Assembly (NCBI RefSeq): GCF_043290135.1
Contig: NC_134705.1
Location: 60,973,771 to 61,037,770 of the forward strand
Source of the DNA: Rhipicephalus microplus
Lineage: Eukaryota; Arthropoda; Arachnida; Ixodida; Ixodidae
Direction: 5' to 3'
DNA: 64,000 nt
This document shows positions 11,646 to 23,402 of this stretch, piece by piece. Positions within the stretch are counted from its first letter, which is position 1, and the number at the start of each line of letters is the position of its first letter. The position numbers were made by a program, and so were the translations under genes. A model generated the notes under the pieces. That model was not told the origin of the DNA, ran no database searches, and saw only the letters and a program-made list of their open reading frames with translations.

Positions 11646-12735
11646 AATGATGATGATGTTTGATGTTTTGTGGCGCAAGGGACATTTCACGGCCAAAGAG
11701 CGCCAGTTAATCTTGCTAAAAATATGGACAATAATTGTGATAAGAGGCTGTATAAGGGCCATAAAATTCCTCGTGGTAAGGCAGGTAAAAACATACAAGT
11801 AATAAAATCATGACCATGCCGTGAAAGGTGGTTGTGGTGTGAATAGGTGACAAAAGTTGGTGATAAGGAAAAACGATGGTGGACATGTATGGCATCAGCA
11901 CAAGTACCTCACTTGTTCATACCCTTGCGTCCATGGGCCGTGAGGCAAGTGCTTTCCTGTGTAGCCACCGCAGCAAAAACCTCTCTGGAGAGGTGGTGCT
12001 ACGTATTGTCCGAGTATATGGTATGAAAATTATGAATTTCTTCTAAAAACGCTAACAATGATATATGACTAAAAAGCGGTTCCCTACCAACAAACATTAC
12101 AGGGTGTAAAGGTATATGTTGTTGTAGGATAATGGAAAATGTTGTTTTCTTAGCGTTTATAAGTGTTTGCACTTGATTAACATGTGAAGGACTCTTAATT
12201 CTTCGCCACATCTGTCACACAATGGTAGATCGCCACCGAACAAAAGATATGTGTGTGTCGTGTATGTGTGTCCTATCCTGAGTCTCGTTAGCATTACCTC
12301 AGTATGACGCTCGTGTTCGTTCGTGTTCGCTCGTGTTCGTGACGCTCATTTGTGTTCGTTTTGTTCGCACAAAACCAAGACGAACAAAAATATCAGTGGA
12401 GTACAAGGCTACACATTCTTCTTTCTCAAGAGCAAAAGAAGACTCTTCAGGCGGTGTGTGAGCAGTCCACGAGGCACGGGTGTGTCCGGCAAGGCAATCG
12501 TTTGCAGAAGGACAACGACTGGTGACAAAGCAGGCGGGTACTCAATATTTTTGATGTAGTATGTCAGCAGGCAAAAAATGAGCGCCCGCTCTATATTTCT
12601 GTTAGCCTTTTGGATTATTTGTTCAGCGCTTCCAGCATAAACGCAAGTGTGTTCAGGACAGGTATACACATGGGTGCAGTGATTTGCACGTCATCCGGTA
12701 GAGCCATCTGTGAAATATCACAATCGCGCCATGAA
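11646..12735 (-). pseudogene. R1/I-like LINE 3' end: RNase H remnant, Cys-His tail and 3' UTR (left copy)
   Basis: On the minus strand a TDGSTG-type RNase H start (near 12700) is followed by broken frames. The LINE C-terminal region comes next, reading RLRIGHT-type residues and a CDRCGE...LHMLIQC knuckle that is clearer in the right copy at 40332-40574. The 3' UTR ends in a repeated ATC tail (minus strand; GATGATGATG at about 11648 as written). The upstream RT is absent, so this is a 5'-truncated insertion. Clade placement (R1/I group) rests on the RNase H plus knuckle order and is tentative. Confidence 0.6.
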
Positions 12736-13477
12736 GAAACAGCACGGCAAAAATTCTTTCTCAGAATACTCAAGTGAGATTCATGGAAAAACAAGAATTT
12801 GGAGCATTGTTATATTACTGTGATAATTAAAGTGAAATTTAAATTGTGAGAAAGTGTTTGATGCAACAGTAATTAAAGTTTGAAGTTGATTTCACCACAG
12901 TCTTACACCATACAATGCGTGGTGTGGAATGCGGGAAAAAAGCTGCAATAAAAACGCAGCTTGACTAGCCCCACATCCCTTCAATTCAAGGCAGAAAAAG
13001 TGACAGCATTTATAAAGTGCTGGAAACAACTATACAGACACAAATAAATAGATTTAGGTGGCACCAATAAGAAATATCACATACATAAAATTTTAAGAAA
13101 TGTTGATAGTATCGCACTTTTTGAGGAAATACGAAAAAATAAAAATAAGCAGAACATAAAAACAAATCTTTGGAAATGGCTAACTCTCTCTTGCTTAATG
13201 AAAGTAAAAAAATATTCGACATATCCTGTCGCGAAAGAAGACGCAATTGTTCCAATGATACATTGAATTTATTTAGTATGTGGGGAAGTGAATGTTTCAG
13301 CATTTGTAGACCATAGTATTTTCGGTATCAAGGAACCTTCCAATAATCACTCTGTCTACTAGGTCGAGATAAGGTGCTGCACTCTAAGCATGCTATGGAG
13401 ATAAGATTGTTACTTCCTTTTGTTAATTTTAGTTTTTAAAGGCGCTCGTAAACAATATTCATACATGTTGTCAAACA

Positions 13478-14700
13478 TTATGACTCTGAAATTGTTGAAT
13501 AAAGACAAGGTATGTGCATAATATTCGGCATTTGCAATAGAACGTAATGCATTTCTTTTTGTAGTGTGAGTAATTTCTGCTTAGAGTGTAAGGTGCCAGT
13601 GCCCCACAGCAAAAGACCGTAGCGTAACTGGGAAGCAAAAAGCGTGTTGTATATCATCAGCATCTGAGTAGTCGGTAAAAATGACTGACATCTCCTAAGC
13701 ATGCCTAGTGACTTACTTAACTTGTTTCTTACCATTCCGGTTTGTGAATCCCATAATATATTCTCATGAAAAACAATTCCCAATGCTTTAGCGGTCGAAC
13801 AAAAATCAGTCGCAGATACGTGCAGGTGTAGTTTTGAAGTTGCTTTGTACGTTGTTCCTTTTGAACGAAACAGGGCGGCTTTGGTTTTTGAACAGTTGAT
13901 TTGTACGGAGTTAGCAGTCTCCCTTGCATACAAGTCATCTAGTGTCGTGTTTGCTGCTGAAATTACGTCATTTACATGCACACCTGTGAAACACAAGGTA
14001 GTGTCATCCGCATATATGACATATTTATGTGTGTGATTTATGTTTATAATATTGTTGACATATGTGATAAAAAGTAACGGCGCCAATATACTACCTCGGG
14101 GTACACCTTGAGCAAGGTTTTGCAAAGATGATTGTTCGGTGTTTATACTTACGCACTCTAGCCTATTGCTCAAATAACTGGTGATTAAGTTTAGCGCATT
14201 TCCTCTAATGGCATAATAGGGCAATTTTAGTAAGAGGGTATTGTGATTTATACGGTCAAAGCTTTAGAAAAGTCAACAAATATGCGTAGCGTAATTTTCC
14301 GGTCCTCTATATTGCCTAATATATTTTCCTTTTGACGTAACAATGCTACCTTTGTCGACAGCCCTGACCTTAAACCGTACGGGGCTGGAGTAATTATCTA
14401 ATGTTCCGCAAAGAAGTTCGACAGTCTTATAAATATTAACTTTTCTATGGGCCTTGAAAACAATGGTAGAACATATATGGGCCGATAGTTCTTCAAATCA
14501 TTTTCGTCTCCTCCCTTAAACAGCACTGTAACTTTCGTATGCTTCATACGTTCTGGGTAAGTACCTGTGCCTAAAATTAGGTTATAAATGTATGTTAAGG
14601 GCTTGACTAATATATCTATGACAGGAAAGACTGGGGCCATCTTTAACCCATCAATATCTTCCGATTTACTTTTCTTTAGTTTTTTGAAAACACCCATAAT
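13478..14700 (-). pseudogene. RT domain of CR1-like LINE ORF2 (left copy)
   Basis: The minus strand holds KSEDIDGLKMAPVF and NYRPIYVLPLFSRPIEKLI (RT block 0-1, near 14430-14690). After frame breaks come QGVPRGSILAPLLFITYVNN and the catalytic YVIYADDTTLCF (near 13990-14120), then RNKLSKSLGMLRR and YGLLLWGTG. The catalytic YADD is intact, but the chain is split: the FVDFSKAFD block near 14270 is out of frame with both neighbours. This is the C-terminal two thirds of ORF2. The counterpart is at about 37900-39150. Confidence 0.85.
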
Positions 14701-14821
14701 TTCGTATTCATCTGTTGGCTAAAGATAAACTGACGAAGCTACTGTCTGTGCGGACATGTAATGTAGTGCGGTAGTGTCACTGACACTGTCTACTAAGGAA
14801 GTGAGGTGTTTATTGAATTTC

Positions 14822-16290
14822 TCAGCCAATGCTTTCTTTGCCCCTGTATGTTCGATCGCCTTCAGTTATCTCTTCTACACTAAAATTACCTTTATGTAAG
14901 GCAGTAATGAAATTTAACTTGCTCCACATCTGCTTGACCCCTGAGACACTCTCGAACATGCAAGAATAATAACTGCGTTTCGCTTTTTTCATAACTTTAG
15001 TTAAATTATTTCTATATTTTCGAATAGAATCCCATGCGTCTGGTTTTCGATTTTTCAAGAATATTTGATACATGCTATTTTTCACATTTATCATTTTTAT
15101 CAGGTCCTTTGTGACCCATGGTTTCCGCGAACGTTTAAGCTTTTTTAATTTATTTGTAAGGAAAACATCGCTTGTAAATACGGGAAATTATCTCCATAAA
15201 ACTGTCGTATGCTGCATTTGCTGATGAGCACAAGAGCACTGCTGCCCAATTTGTTCTGGAGATTTCACCTCTAAACTGCGAAAGAGTTTTCAGTTATATA
15301 GCCCCGCCGCGGTGGTCTAGTGGCTAAGGTACTCGGCTGCTGACCCGCGGGTTCGATTCCCGGCTGCGGCGGCTGCATTTCCGATGGAGGCGGAAATGTT
15401 GTAGGCCCGTGTGCTCAGATTTGGGCGCACGTTAAAGAACCCCAGGTGGTCGAAATTTCCGGAGCCCTCCACTACGGCGTCTCTCATAATCATATGGTGG
15501 TTTTGGGACGTTAAACCCCACAAATCAATCAATCAGTTTTCAGTTATATTCTGGCACCGAAATTTGTAGGTTGGGTTTGATACGACACGGAACTTATCAA
15601 TAACTAAATATATCGGCAAATGATCACTAAGTGTAATGTTGACTGTCCCAGAAAACAGACTTTCACATGGTAAGTTGGTAATAAAAAGATCCAGTAACGT
15701 AGCACTAGTTGCTGAAATGCGAGTTGGTTGCAGTATCACATTTGATAACAAATACGAATCAAGAAGCATACAAAATTCGGACTGTTTAGGTGTATTTGAA
15801 AGCATGTCAATGTTTACGTCACCACATAAGACTAATTTATACTGATGTATATAAACATGAGAGAATATCGCGTGCAGCTGCTCGAAGAACTCACCTAAAT
15901 TACCATCATGTGGACGGTACACCACCGCAAAAAGAAACTTCCCACATTTCAAACATATTACCTCAATATCTGACGTACATAAAGACAGGTCATCAAGCAG
16001 TTCATAATTGATACCTTGTTTATTAAACATAAATACGCCTCCACCTCTTCTAATGGGTCTGTTCAAGAAAACTGCATTATAATCTTCTAGGTGCATGTCA
16101 TCGTCAGCCGGAAACTTCGTTTATGTCCAAATAATTACAGAAAACGAGAAGCCGAAATCACTCAGAAATACACAGAATTCATCCTGTTTGCCACGTGCCG
16201 ATTGCATATTTAAATGATTAAATGTAGGAGGTGAATAGCATTTCTCGATTGTATTATGCTTTAAGTCTAGCGGAGTAACACTAGAAGTGT
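14822..16290 (-). pseudogene. Endonuclease domain and linker of CR1-like LINE ORF2, split by a SINE (left copy)
   Basis: Apurinic-like endonuclease (EEP fold) signatures are visible: CGDVNIDML (the GDFN-type motif), TLLDLFITN, and the closing SDHLPIYLV, in which SDH is the usual catalytic triad end. The ORF2 start appears to lie near 16290, where codons equivalent to MNTSSV in the right copy are found. A frame break near 16100 separates the first ~60 residues. A SINE inserted at 15300 splits the linker between endonuclease and RT. The domain order and length match CR1-like ORF2. Confidence 0.82.
15285..15549 (+). mobile_element. Left-arm-specific Ruka-type SINE with 15-bp target duplication
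   Basis: The SINE (15300-15534) starts GCCCCGCCGCGGTGGTCTAG, has A box GTGGCTAAGGTACTC and B box GGTTCGATTCC, and ends in an AATCAATCAATC tail. AGTTTTCAGTTATAT flanks it at 15285-15299 and 15535-15549. The equivalent place in the right arm (about 37291) has the uninterrupted target, so this insertion happened after the arms separated. A LINE-type endonuclease nick would explain the target duplication. Confidence 0.95.
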
Positions 16291-16806
16291 TCATTTCAGA
16301 TGCTGATGGGTCAACAGGAAATCGTGCATTGTAAAGTTTATATTCATTGCGACGTAAACAGTGCGTTCGAACGGCAGGTCAAAGACGAAATTTGCGACAA
16401 CTATTTTTATTGAACAAATTTTATAGCCACAAACTGGATAGCCAGCATCAATGAAAATTAGTAACGAAAACAAGCTACTGCATGAGCCCTGGTGCATCCC
16501 AAGGCAATAAGAGAGAGTGAATTATATTCCCTCAAATAAAACTCACACGCCGAAAATTTTTTGTGATATCATGAAGCATATATTTCATGAACAAACATAA
16601 ACCAAACTTCATGAGCATGCGTGGTACTTGACCCACTAAGGAACGAAAAATAAGCATGAAATAAACAACCAAAATTTTCGTTTACAGCGGCACCGCAATA
16701 TCTGTGCCCACAACACAAACCGCCTTTTTCGCTGCACTGCTTTCACGAAGAACTGTTCATTTTGTTTACGTCATCACTGCTTTCGATTTTGTTCTTGGGT
16801 GCGTTT

Positions 16807-17481
16807 TTAGTCTGCCGCGCAAATATTTTTATATCGTAAACACAGACATGCTTCCAACCAGTCTCCCGCTTGCGTGATGTAGCCTGGACCAAGAAGTCGT
16901 TTCACTTCAGGGCACAGATTTCCATTTACGAACACCGCTGACCGAGAGTCAATGCCCAGATAAGAACACTTCAAGCTTGTTGCGCGGGCATTCATCAAAA
17001 AGTTATCCCGCCTTTGTCTCTGCTCGAACTGCACAACTACGTTTTTTTGCTTGCGTTTTGTTCCATTGGAACTCTGTGTGCTCGTCCGATATCAGTCGCG
17101 ACAAGTGGCACGCCCACCTTTTTTCCAATTTTTATGACCATTTCAACTAGGTCCTCGGGGGATTCGTACAGAATACCTTCAATTTCATCATTTGCCCCTC
17201 GGGAATACTGTTCAGCCCGAAGCATTCTGTTCTCATGGTCATTTACCTGCCGTGCGAGATCAGAGCACTGTACCCATAACTCAGCATTTGAGGCTCTCAG
17301 GGCTTGGTTTTCATTTCTAATTTCTTCATATTCCTTGTTTGTCATAGCCAGAAAAGTTTTATTATCCCTTAGTTCCTTGCGAAAGTCTCGCTCGATTGTT
17401 TCTTTGAAATCTTTGAACTCTGCCTTAAGTTCGCGTTTCAGCTTATCAAAAAGTGCTCTGATCTCCTTCGATATCCTCTAA
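16807..17481 (-). pseudogene. ORF1 of CR1-like LINE, frameshifted (left copy)
   Basis: The minus strand encodes a Lys/Glu-rich, coiled-coil-like stretch. It then gives KEYEEIRNENQALRASNAEL, a leucine-heptad region ending in LARQVNDHENRMLRAEQYSR, and a domain ending GIDSRSAVFVNGNLCPEVKR, as in LINE ORF1 nucleic-acid chaperones. No ATG is found at the N-terminal end of the frame. A run of seven A (minus strand, near 17045) is the point where the frame shifts; the same run and shift are in the right copy (35364-36028). It probably bound element RNA. It is dead unless ribosomes slip at the A run. Confidence 0.75.
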
Positions 17482-17586
17482 TGAAACAGCAATGCCAAAA
17501 ATCGAAATGATACAAATGCCAGCAATGACAGCAGTGGCAAGAGCAGGAAAAGTAAAAAAATAGACTGATTGCCGACCTGCCTAAGA

Positions 17587-18210
17587 GATGCGCAGAGTCT
17601 GTGAGCACACGAGAAGCCTGCTGCTGTCCTTGCTGCCAAGTGAAGGAGCAGACGGTGCGCTCGGTGCTTTTGTACTGTCCGAACAGATGAAGATCCAATT
17701 GGGCCGGGGGGGGGGGGGGGCAGTGTCGAAGTGAAGTTTCCGTAGCTTGAAAGGTGATGCTAGCGTCAGAAACACAGCTTTTCCATACGCAGCGTTTCAA
17801 GTTGAAACGGTAGTACAGCCACCACAGCCAGAATGCTGAGCACGGTATCAGCAATGCCTGCATAAAAGATACGCAGAGTCTGTGAGCACACGTGAAGCCT
17901 GCTGTCGCACTTGCTGCCAAGTGAAGAAGCAGATGGTGCGCTCGGTGCTTTTGTACTGTCCGAACAGATGAAGATCCAAATGGGCCGGGGGGGGGGGGGA
18001 GGAGGTCGTCTCGCAGTTAACTTTCCGTAGCTTGAAAGGTAATGCTAGCGTCGGAAACACAGCTTTCCCATCCGCGGCGTTTCAAGTTGAAACGGTAGTA
18101 CAGCCACCACAGCCAGAATGCTCGGCACGGTATCAGCAATGCCTGCATAAAAGATACGCAGAGTCTGTGAGCACACGTGAAGCCTGCTGCCGCCCTTGCT
18201 GCCAAGTTAC
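17587..18210 (-). repeat. Tandem ~280-bp monomers at 5' end of the CR1-like LINE (left copy)
   Basis: The phrase CTGTGAGCACACG(T/A)GAAGCC recurs at about 17599, 17880 and 18166, giving two full units and a partial third. Each unit contains a GC tract with a 12-15 G run and a segment ending TTGAAACGGTAGTACAGCC. The array lies immediately 5' of ORF1. Monomers in this position act as promoters in mouse L1; that role is inferred here. Confidence 0.8.
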
Positions 18211-18262
18211 CACTGGATAAGTGCATTGATAAGTGTATACATCTAGTAATCATTCCACAAAC

Positions 18263-18427
18263 CTCGTTGATAAGCATGTGTCTTGAATGGCCTTGCAAGT
18301 GCTTGACGATGTCGATTAATGTGCATTCACGTTGTTCTTTGCATGAAAACGCTTCCGACACTGCTCTTAGCTTTCTCTCCTGGTCACCAATGCTGCTTTT
18401 AAACCTAAACTCGACTTCGATGCAAAG
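18263..18427 (-). other. Exon-like block of 165 bp, 55 codons (left copy)
   Basis: On the minus strand, a T-rich run and CAG acceptor precede an open stretch that begins LCI. It contains FKSSIGDQERKLRAVSEAF and ends HMLINE, followed by a GTTTGTGG donor. The block is exactly 165 bp (phase 0) in both arms, with the same ends and no stop in either. The encoded peptide is charged and probably helical; I do not recognise it. It lies just upstream of the CR1-like LINE and downstream of the transposase-type gene, so it may belong to a further gene into which the LINE fell. Confidence 0.45.
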
Positions 18428-20290
18428 CTGGAAAAAAAAACAGTCAAGGTAAAGCAAGAGTGATGAATATTATTAACGACAACATAAAGCTTTTTTTTCC
18501 GATATCCCTCATGATATGAGGACGTAAAGCAATACAATAATAATTTAGACCATTTATTAACAATTATTTACTGGATAAGTGCACTGGTCCCCCTCACGAA
18601 TCGAGATTTGGAGCAATTAATTTTAGTTTCGGAGCAGTTTGGAGCACCTAAATATGCATTTCGGAGCACTTAGCTACTGCATGCACACTGCTTAAGACTA
18701 TTTCAATACTTAGACTTCCAAGCATAGCTCGAAATAGTATACTGGCATGATCCAGAGTGATACTCCAGTGCCTTTAAATTTAAAAAAGAAGGTAACCAGT
18801 TTGTTTCTTCTCAGTTGAAATAATAACAACCAGCTTGTTCAGAGAGCCTGCACGTTTATTCTTTGAGGAAGGTGCCACGACCCTGGTTTATAGATCTCGT
18901 GAAGTTTTCAAGCTAGGCCCTATTATTTTTAGCATGGGCGTAACGAAACTAAAGAAAACATTTTTATATACGGGACCCCTGTTGAAAATTAAGGTGCTTT
19001 TTTTGCTAGCATGTTAATGAATGCGTGATGTTCTGCTTTGCTGAATACCAATGAGGCTCTCAGTTCTGCATTTTGCTGGAATCTTTTTTGCATAGAGCCT
19101 TTTCCTTTCTAGTTTACCTTCAGAATACGGAAGGGCTATTCCAACTTTACAGCAATGGGATTACCGCACGATCAACATGCGCGACAGACAAAGGACCATG
19201 CACTACGGCTGCGTTATGCTCGAGGCTATACTTTTGTGCCGAAAATGACATGGGTTATTCGCTAGATGACCTTGTGCGCGAGAGTATATGTCCTCGGCGC
19301 ACGTGACCTCTAGCGCTGTGCGGGCGTTCACGTCGAATATTCCGACTATCGCATACTAGATATACCATGGCCTCCGAGATCAGCCGACCTCAGAATCATG
19401 ATAGCACGGCCATTCGCGGCCAGGCAAAAAGGGCGCGGCTTGGCTCGCAATGATGCACCGAGAACGCTCTGCATGAGCGCTTCAGCCGAAACGACCTCGC
19501 CCTTTCTCCTGCATCTAAAGTAATGCATCGACGACGGCATGGCCTCGTAGGCCGCCAATACGTCGCCCTTGCCCTCTAATATCGCGATTCGAATGATTCG
19601 TCCGCTCACTATTTAAGTATTCGTGCACTCACAGCAAGACATTGTCTTATAGAGAACACAATGCTTCAAAATAGTGTGAGATTAGGCGCACTTGTGACAC
19701 CAATAACTGCTTAGAATGAGAAAAAACTCAGCTTAAACACAAGCCCAAATACATTTCATGTAGATGAACGCGTGCTGTCACGCATAAACTGTTTTTTATT
19801 GACCAAATGTGCAAATATACCAACTGCGCCAAATCAATCGACCCGTAAAAAAAAAGGTTTAGTTAGAACAGGTCGGCTTGTGCACGACTTGTGAGCTCCT
19901 TCCAAAGCAGTTTTTTTTTTCTGCTCCTTGGTTCTGCACAGCGGAGCACACTACAGCAACAAGATTTACAGGCCGTGTGGTTGCAAAGCGTCTTAAGTAG
20001 CAAAGGAGAATTTTGATAACTGAGAGCACTACTTACTCAGCCGCTTCTGATATACGTGACATCTGCAGAGCACTAATATATTGACGCATCTGTTTCGCGC
20101 TGTCGGTAATTTTGGTCATCACCTCCGAGATCAGGCTGCGCATGCCGTCTGGGAAGCAACGTTTCGGTGCATTTAGGCAATAAATCGCGCTTCTTTATGA
20201 CAATGATAGAGAAAATCTGGCTTGGCGCAATTCGACGCGAGAGTAGAATCGAAATTTACAAAATTCACAGTTTTATATATCAGTGACCTG
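18428..20290. other. Unassigned sequence 3' of the transposase-type gene
   Basis: A short open frame (19346-19609, minus; partner 33162-33476, plus) is similar in both arms and contains GDVLAAYEAMPS and FRCRRKGEVVSAEALMQSVL. I see no domain in it. Repeated GGAGCA motifs occur at 18600-18670. Nothing else is recognisable. Confidence 0.4.
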
Positions 20291-21485
20291 CTATTCCGTG
20301 CAGCAGAATATTAGAAAATGACGGCATGCATTCTTTGCCATGCATTCTTTGAGACTCGGAAATAGACTTGCATTTACAATTTCTTCTAGCAAGAAATACT
20401 GGGGCAGTGGATCATCATGGCTTTTGCAGCGTTCTTCGTACGTCACTTCAAGGAGGGTCTGCATTCTTTCTCTGTCAAGTGTCACGGCGTTCATATGGGT
20501 CGCTTTTAAGGTCTGAAACACATTGAAAGAAAGAAAGTGACTACGAGTTACCAATGTTCAAAACTATTTGATCTAAATTGCACATGCAAACAAACCTGTA
20601 GCTCGGCAACAGCCTTCTCCTTTGTGATCTCTGTGATGGGTGAAAGAACAGTGATATGCGCTCTTTTCAATTTTCTGTGATTCCGCACCTTTCGAGCCAT
20701 AGTCAACCTCTTGATGAATAGGCTCTGAAAGACATAAAATATGCTTGCGACCTCCAAAATAAAAACTGTTTTTTTTTTGCTACCTGAAGTGGCACATATT
20801 TAATGGTCATATGTACTCTAAGGACATTAATTTAGAACAGCTAGCATCACCAAATTTGCTGCATTAGTTCTTTGAAGAAGTAAAAATGAAACAGAGCACG
20901 CTTGTAAACCTTTGAATGCCGATGAAGGACAAGCTGTGCTCTGACATGAACCAGTGAAGCGAACAGAACTGCCTACAATGATTGGAATAAAAAGTTTACT
21001 CTCATTTGAAAGGAGCATCAGCTTGTTACTCACAGTACTTTTCAGAGTACTTACATAAACACGGGTCCTCGTAGCCAAAAGGTGCTCTTCAGGCTCATCC
21101 CACAACATCATTAAGTATTTCGCGGCGAGTGCTTCACCAAGGACTTTGTACATTGAGCGACGCTCCCCTTTGTTCCCAGAGGTAATGAGATTATTCTCAC
21201 TAAAAGAAAAAAGAGTGCAGATCCTTCTATCCCTCGCCATAGAAAGATGATGTAAAATATCAGCAAAGACCACTGATATAACAGTAGCACTTGCGACTCA
21301 ATTCAAGGTTTAATTGCATGCTGGCGCTATGATGTCCCTTTTTCCGCATTCGAGAATACATGTGATATCTGAAAAACACAGCGCGAGCACCTGCCCATGC
21401 ACTGTTAGAAGCTCCACCGTGCATTATCCAAACCAGTGGCTCACGCAAACTTTATGAATGGCTACAGAGCCATTCAGGAATGCGG

Positions 21486-21622
21486 AACCAGTAACTTTGA
21501 TGATGATATGTGGGGTTTAACGTTCCAAAACCACTACATGATTATGAGAGACGCCGTAGTGGAGGGCTCCGGAAATTTCGACCACCTGGGGTTCTTTAAC
21601 GTGCACAGAACCAGTAACTTTG
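21486..21622 (-). mobile_element. Left-arm-specific 5'-truncated SINE with 14-bp target duplication
   Basis: The 3' part of a Ruka-type SINE (21500-21608), inverted, lies between two copies of AACCAGTAACTTTG. The right arm (about 31334-31360) keeps the empty site with a single copy. The insertion lies in an intron of the transposase-type gene, between exon blocks 3 and 4. It is a second independent post-duplication insertion in this arm. Confidence 0.93.
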
Positions 21623-22826
21623 TAACCAAGGTTGTAACTAACCATTAGACTTCAGCTGATTGTGCGGTGTATCTCTAGATCTAATATTAAGATCTGTGAG
21701 CTCAATCAAGAACAGCGAAATAGAACAGCATGGTTGAACAGCGAATGGAAAACTTACTCCAGAAACAAGGTCAATTCTGCGTGTAGCTGCTGGGAAAGTT
21801 TTTTTTTTTTTTGTAGCATTTCTGAAATAGCTTTTCCTTGCAGGACAGGCTGAACGCTCTCAGAGAATTCTGGCATATTGTGAAGGAGCCAGTCATGAAA
21901 TTCCTAAGCAGAAAGAAAACAAGCTTTATTCACAAGAAATCTCTCACACCAAGTACATGCTGCATATTATTCGTATGAAGCAAAGATAGGAATAAAAGGC
22001 ACCAAAATCACAGGTATTACAAGAAAGGTGACTCGGGGAGACATTTTGTGACAGCATAAACATAACTTCGGGCGTAAGTATGAAGTGGCCAGGGATACAA
22101 AAGCAGTTCAGGTATAATCACAGCACTGTGCAGTGTCTTCAGCAGCACAAATGCATTCAGCCGTTGTGAACAGCTCACTTTGTCAACAGCTCACCAGAAG
22201 AGAGATGAAAATTTTGCCTAACCAAGGTACAATTGTTTCTATTTCACCAAACATCAGAACCTCATTTTGTTGAAATACAACCACATCAGAAACAAAGATT
22301 TTGACACCAGAAACAAAGGCAGAGTGCTTGGACATAGCTGTCAGGCCAATAGCACAAGGGTCCGGCCCAGATGGCAAAAAAGCCGACGTCAAGCACACAA
22401 GTGCACCTACATTTGTTGCAGTGACACTTTCCGAAGCCACCAGCTAGGGCTGACGAGGCCCCTCCTGCAAGTCATTGGACATTCTCATCTGATAGTAATT
22501 GGCAACAGATAATGGAATGTTTTTGAAATTCCAGAACTTTTTCAATTTCGGAAGAGCAATTTTACTTTCAAATCGCAATGCCCAATGGTGGTGGGTTTCT
22601 CAAGTCTCCGTATTTGAGAAACCATATGCAACAGCATATGCAGTTTCTGTTTGAATAAATCAGAACCATATAGTTGCACAAAAAGCTCGTTAAGGCGCGC
22701 TACCTGGCATTAAATATCCCTGAGTTTATCTGGGGAGATAACAGGAGAAATGAATAATTGTGCGATGACGCACAGCAGCCGAAAACATTCGCAATGAGGA
22801 TCTTGTGCAGCCTCTTCAGGCATATA

Positions 22827-23402
22827 TCAATCAATAATAATGAGAAATTGCAGAAGTAGTACTAAACTGGAGCTTGCTGAACATGGAAAGCTGAAGTCTG
22901 ACTCAAAGCTCCGGGGGTAATCACTTTTACTGACATGTCTATGAAAGCAGAACTGTGACAAGGCAGCATTCAGTTCGCTGAAACTCATCCACATATCCTC
23001 CCTGACAACAAACATACTGAACAATGCCAGCTCCAGAAGAACGACCCCCTCTAACAGAATGTGCATTGGGTCATATAGCAAGTCTGTGAGGACTGAGCAA
23101 TTAGCGATTTCCGCAAGGACAGATCTTGACTTAATTCCGCACTGTGCTGAGAATTCAGCACGGTCCTTTTTTGAAGTTGCTGGCTCAAGCGCTAGCAAAT
23201 ATTCTCGGTACTGGTATTCTGTACGTAGTGGGCATTGTATTTCATAATGAAAGTTACGAAAATCAGTTGAAGGAACTTTGCAGGTCCGGCATGCCAAACG
23301 GACTTTCTTACTGAGGCTTTCTTTAAAGCCTGCAATAGTGGGGCATGCCAAGGAGTCCCGAACATGCGCAAGCAAAAAACCAAAAAAAGACTTCTTTACC
23401 AC
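22827..23402 (-). pseudogene. Core block of the transposase-type gene, left copy
   Basis: This 191-codon open frame is the best-preserved part of the left gene. Its order is an N-terminal FLLAHVRDSLACPTIAGFKE, a CxxC pair (ACRTCK), SAQCGIKSRSVLAEI, then LLYDPMHILLEGVVLLEL (the Asp-Pro-Met-His and Glu-Gly are the conserved centre of this family). An aromatic stretch FSELNAALSQFCFHRHVSKS follows. In the right arm the same block carries a frame break near 29760-29800. A DDE/RNase H-like fold is likely by family analogy, but I cannot identify all three acidic residues. Confidence 0.6.

Larger units (their letters stand above)
12880..18210 (-). mobile_element. CR1-like LINE, nearly full length with tandem 5' monomers (left copy)
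   Basis: Read on the minus strand from 18210, the element has tandem ~280-bp repeats, ORF1 with a coiled-coil look, ORF2 (endonuclease then RT), and a 3' UTR ending near an AATAAACTT-like stretch (clearer in the right copy). All frames are interrupted. A SINE (15300-15534) sits inside the endonuclease-RT linker in this copy only. The right-arm copy spans about 34635-39752. The nearest named relatives are CR1-type LINEs of arthropods. Its presence in both arms, with shared frame breaks, shows it was inserted and decaying before the arms duplicated. Confidence 0.8.

Noticed and set aside
15301..15375. A functional tRNA gene
   Set aside because: A and B boxes are present but belong to a SINE body with tail and target duplication, and no proper cloverleaf is formed.
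17014..17481. 155-codon open frame on the plus strand (mirror at 35354-35821)
   Set aside because: It is antisense to LINE ORF1; the other strand shows the family motifs.
17587..18210. A CRISPR-like array
   Set aside because: Units are ~280 bp, diverged and directly adjacent, with no short repeats and spacers; the genome is eukaryotic.
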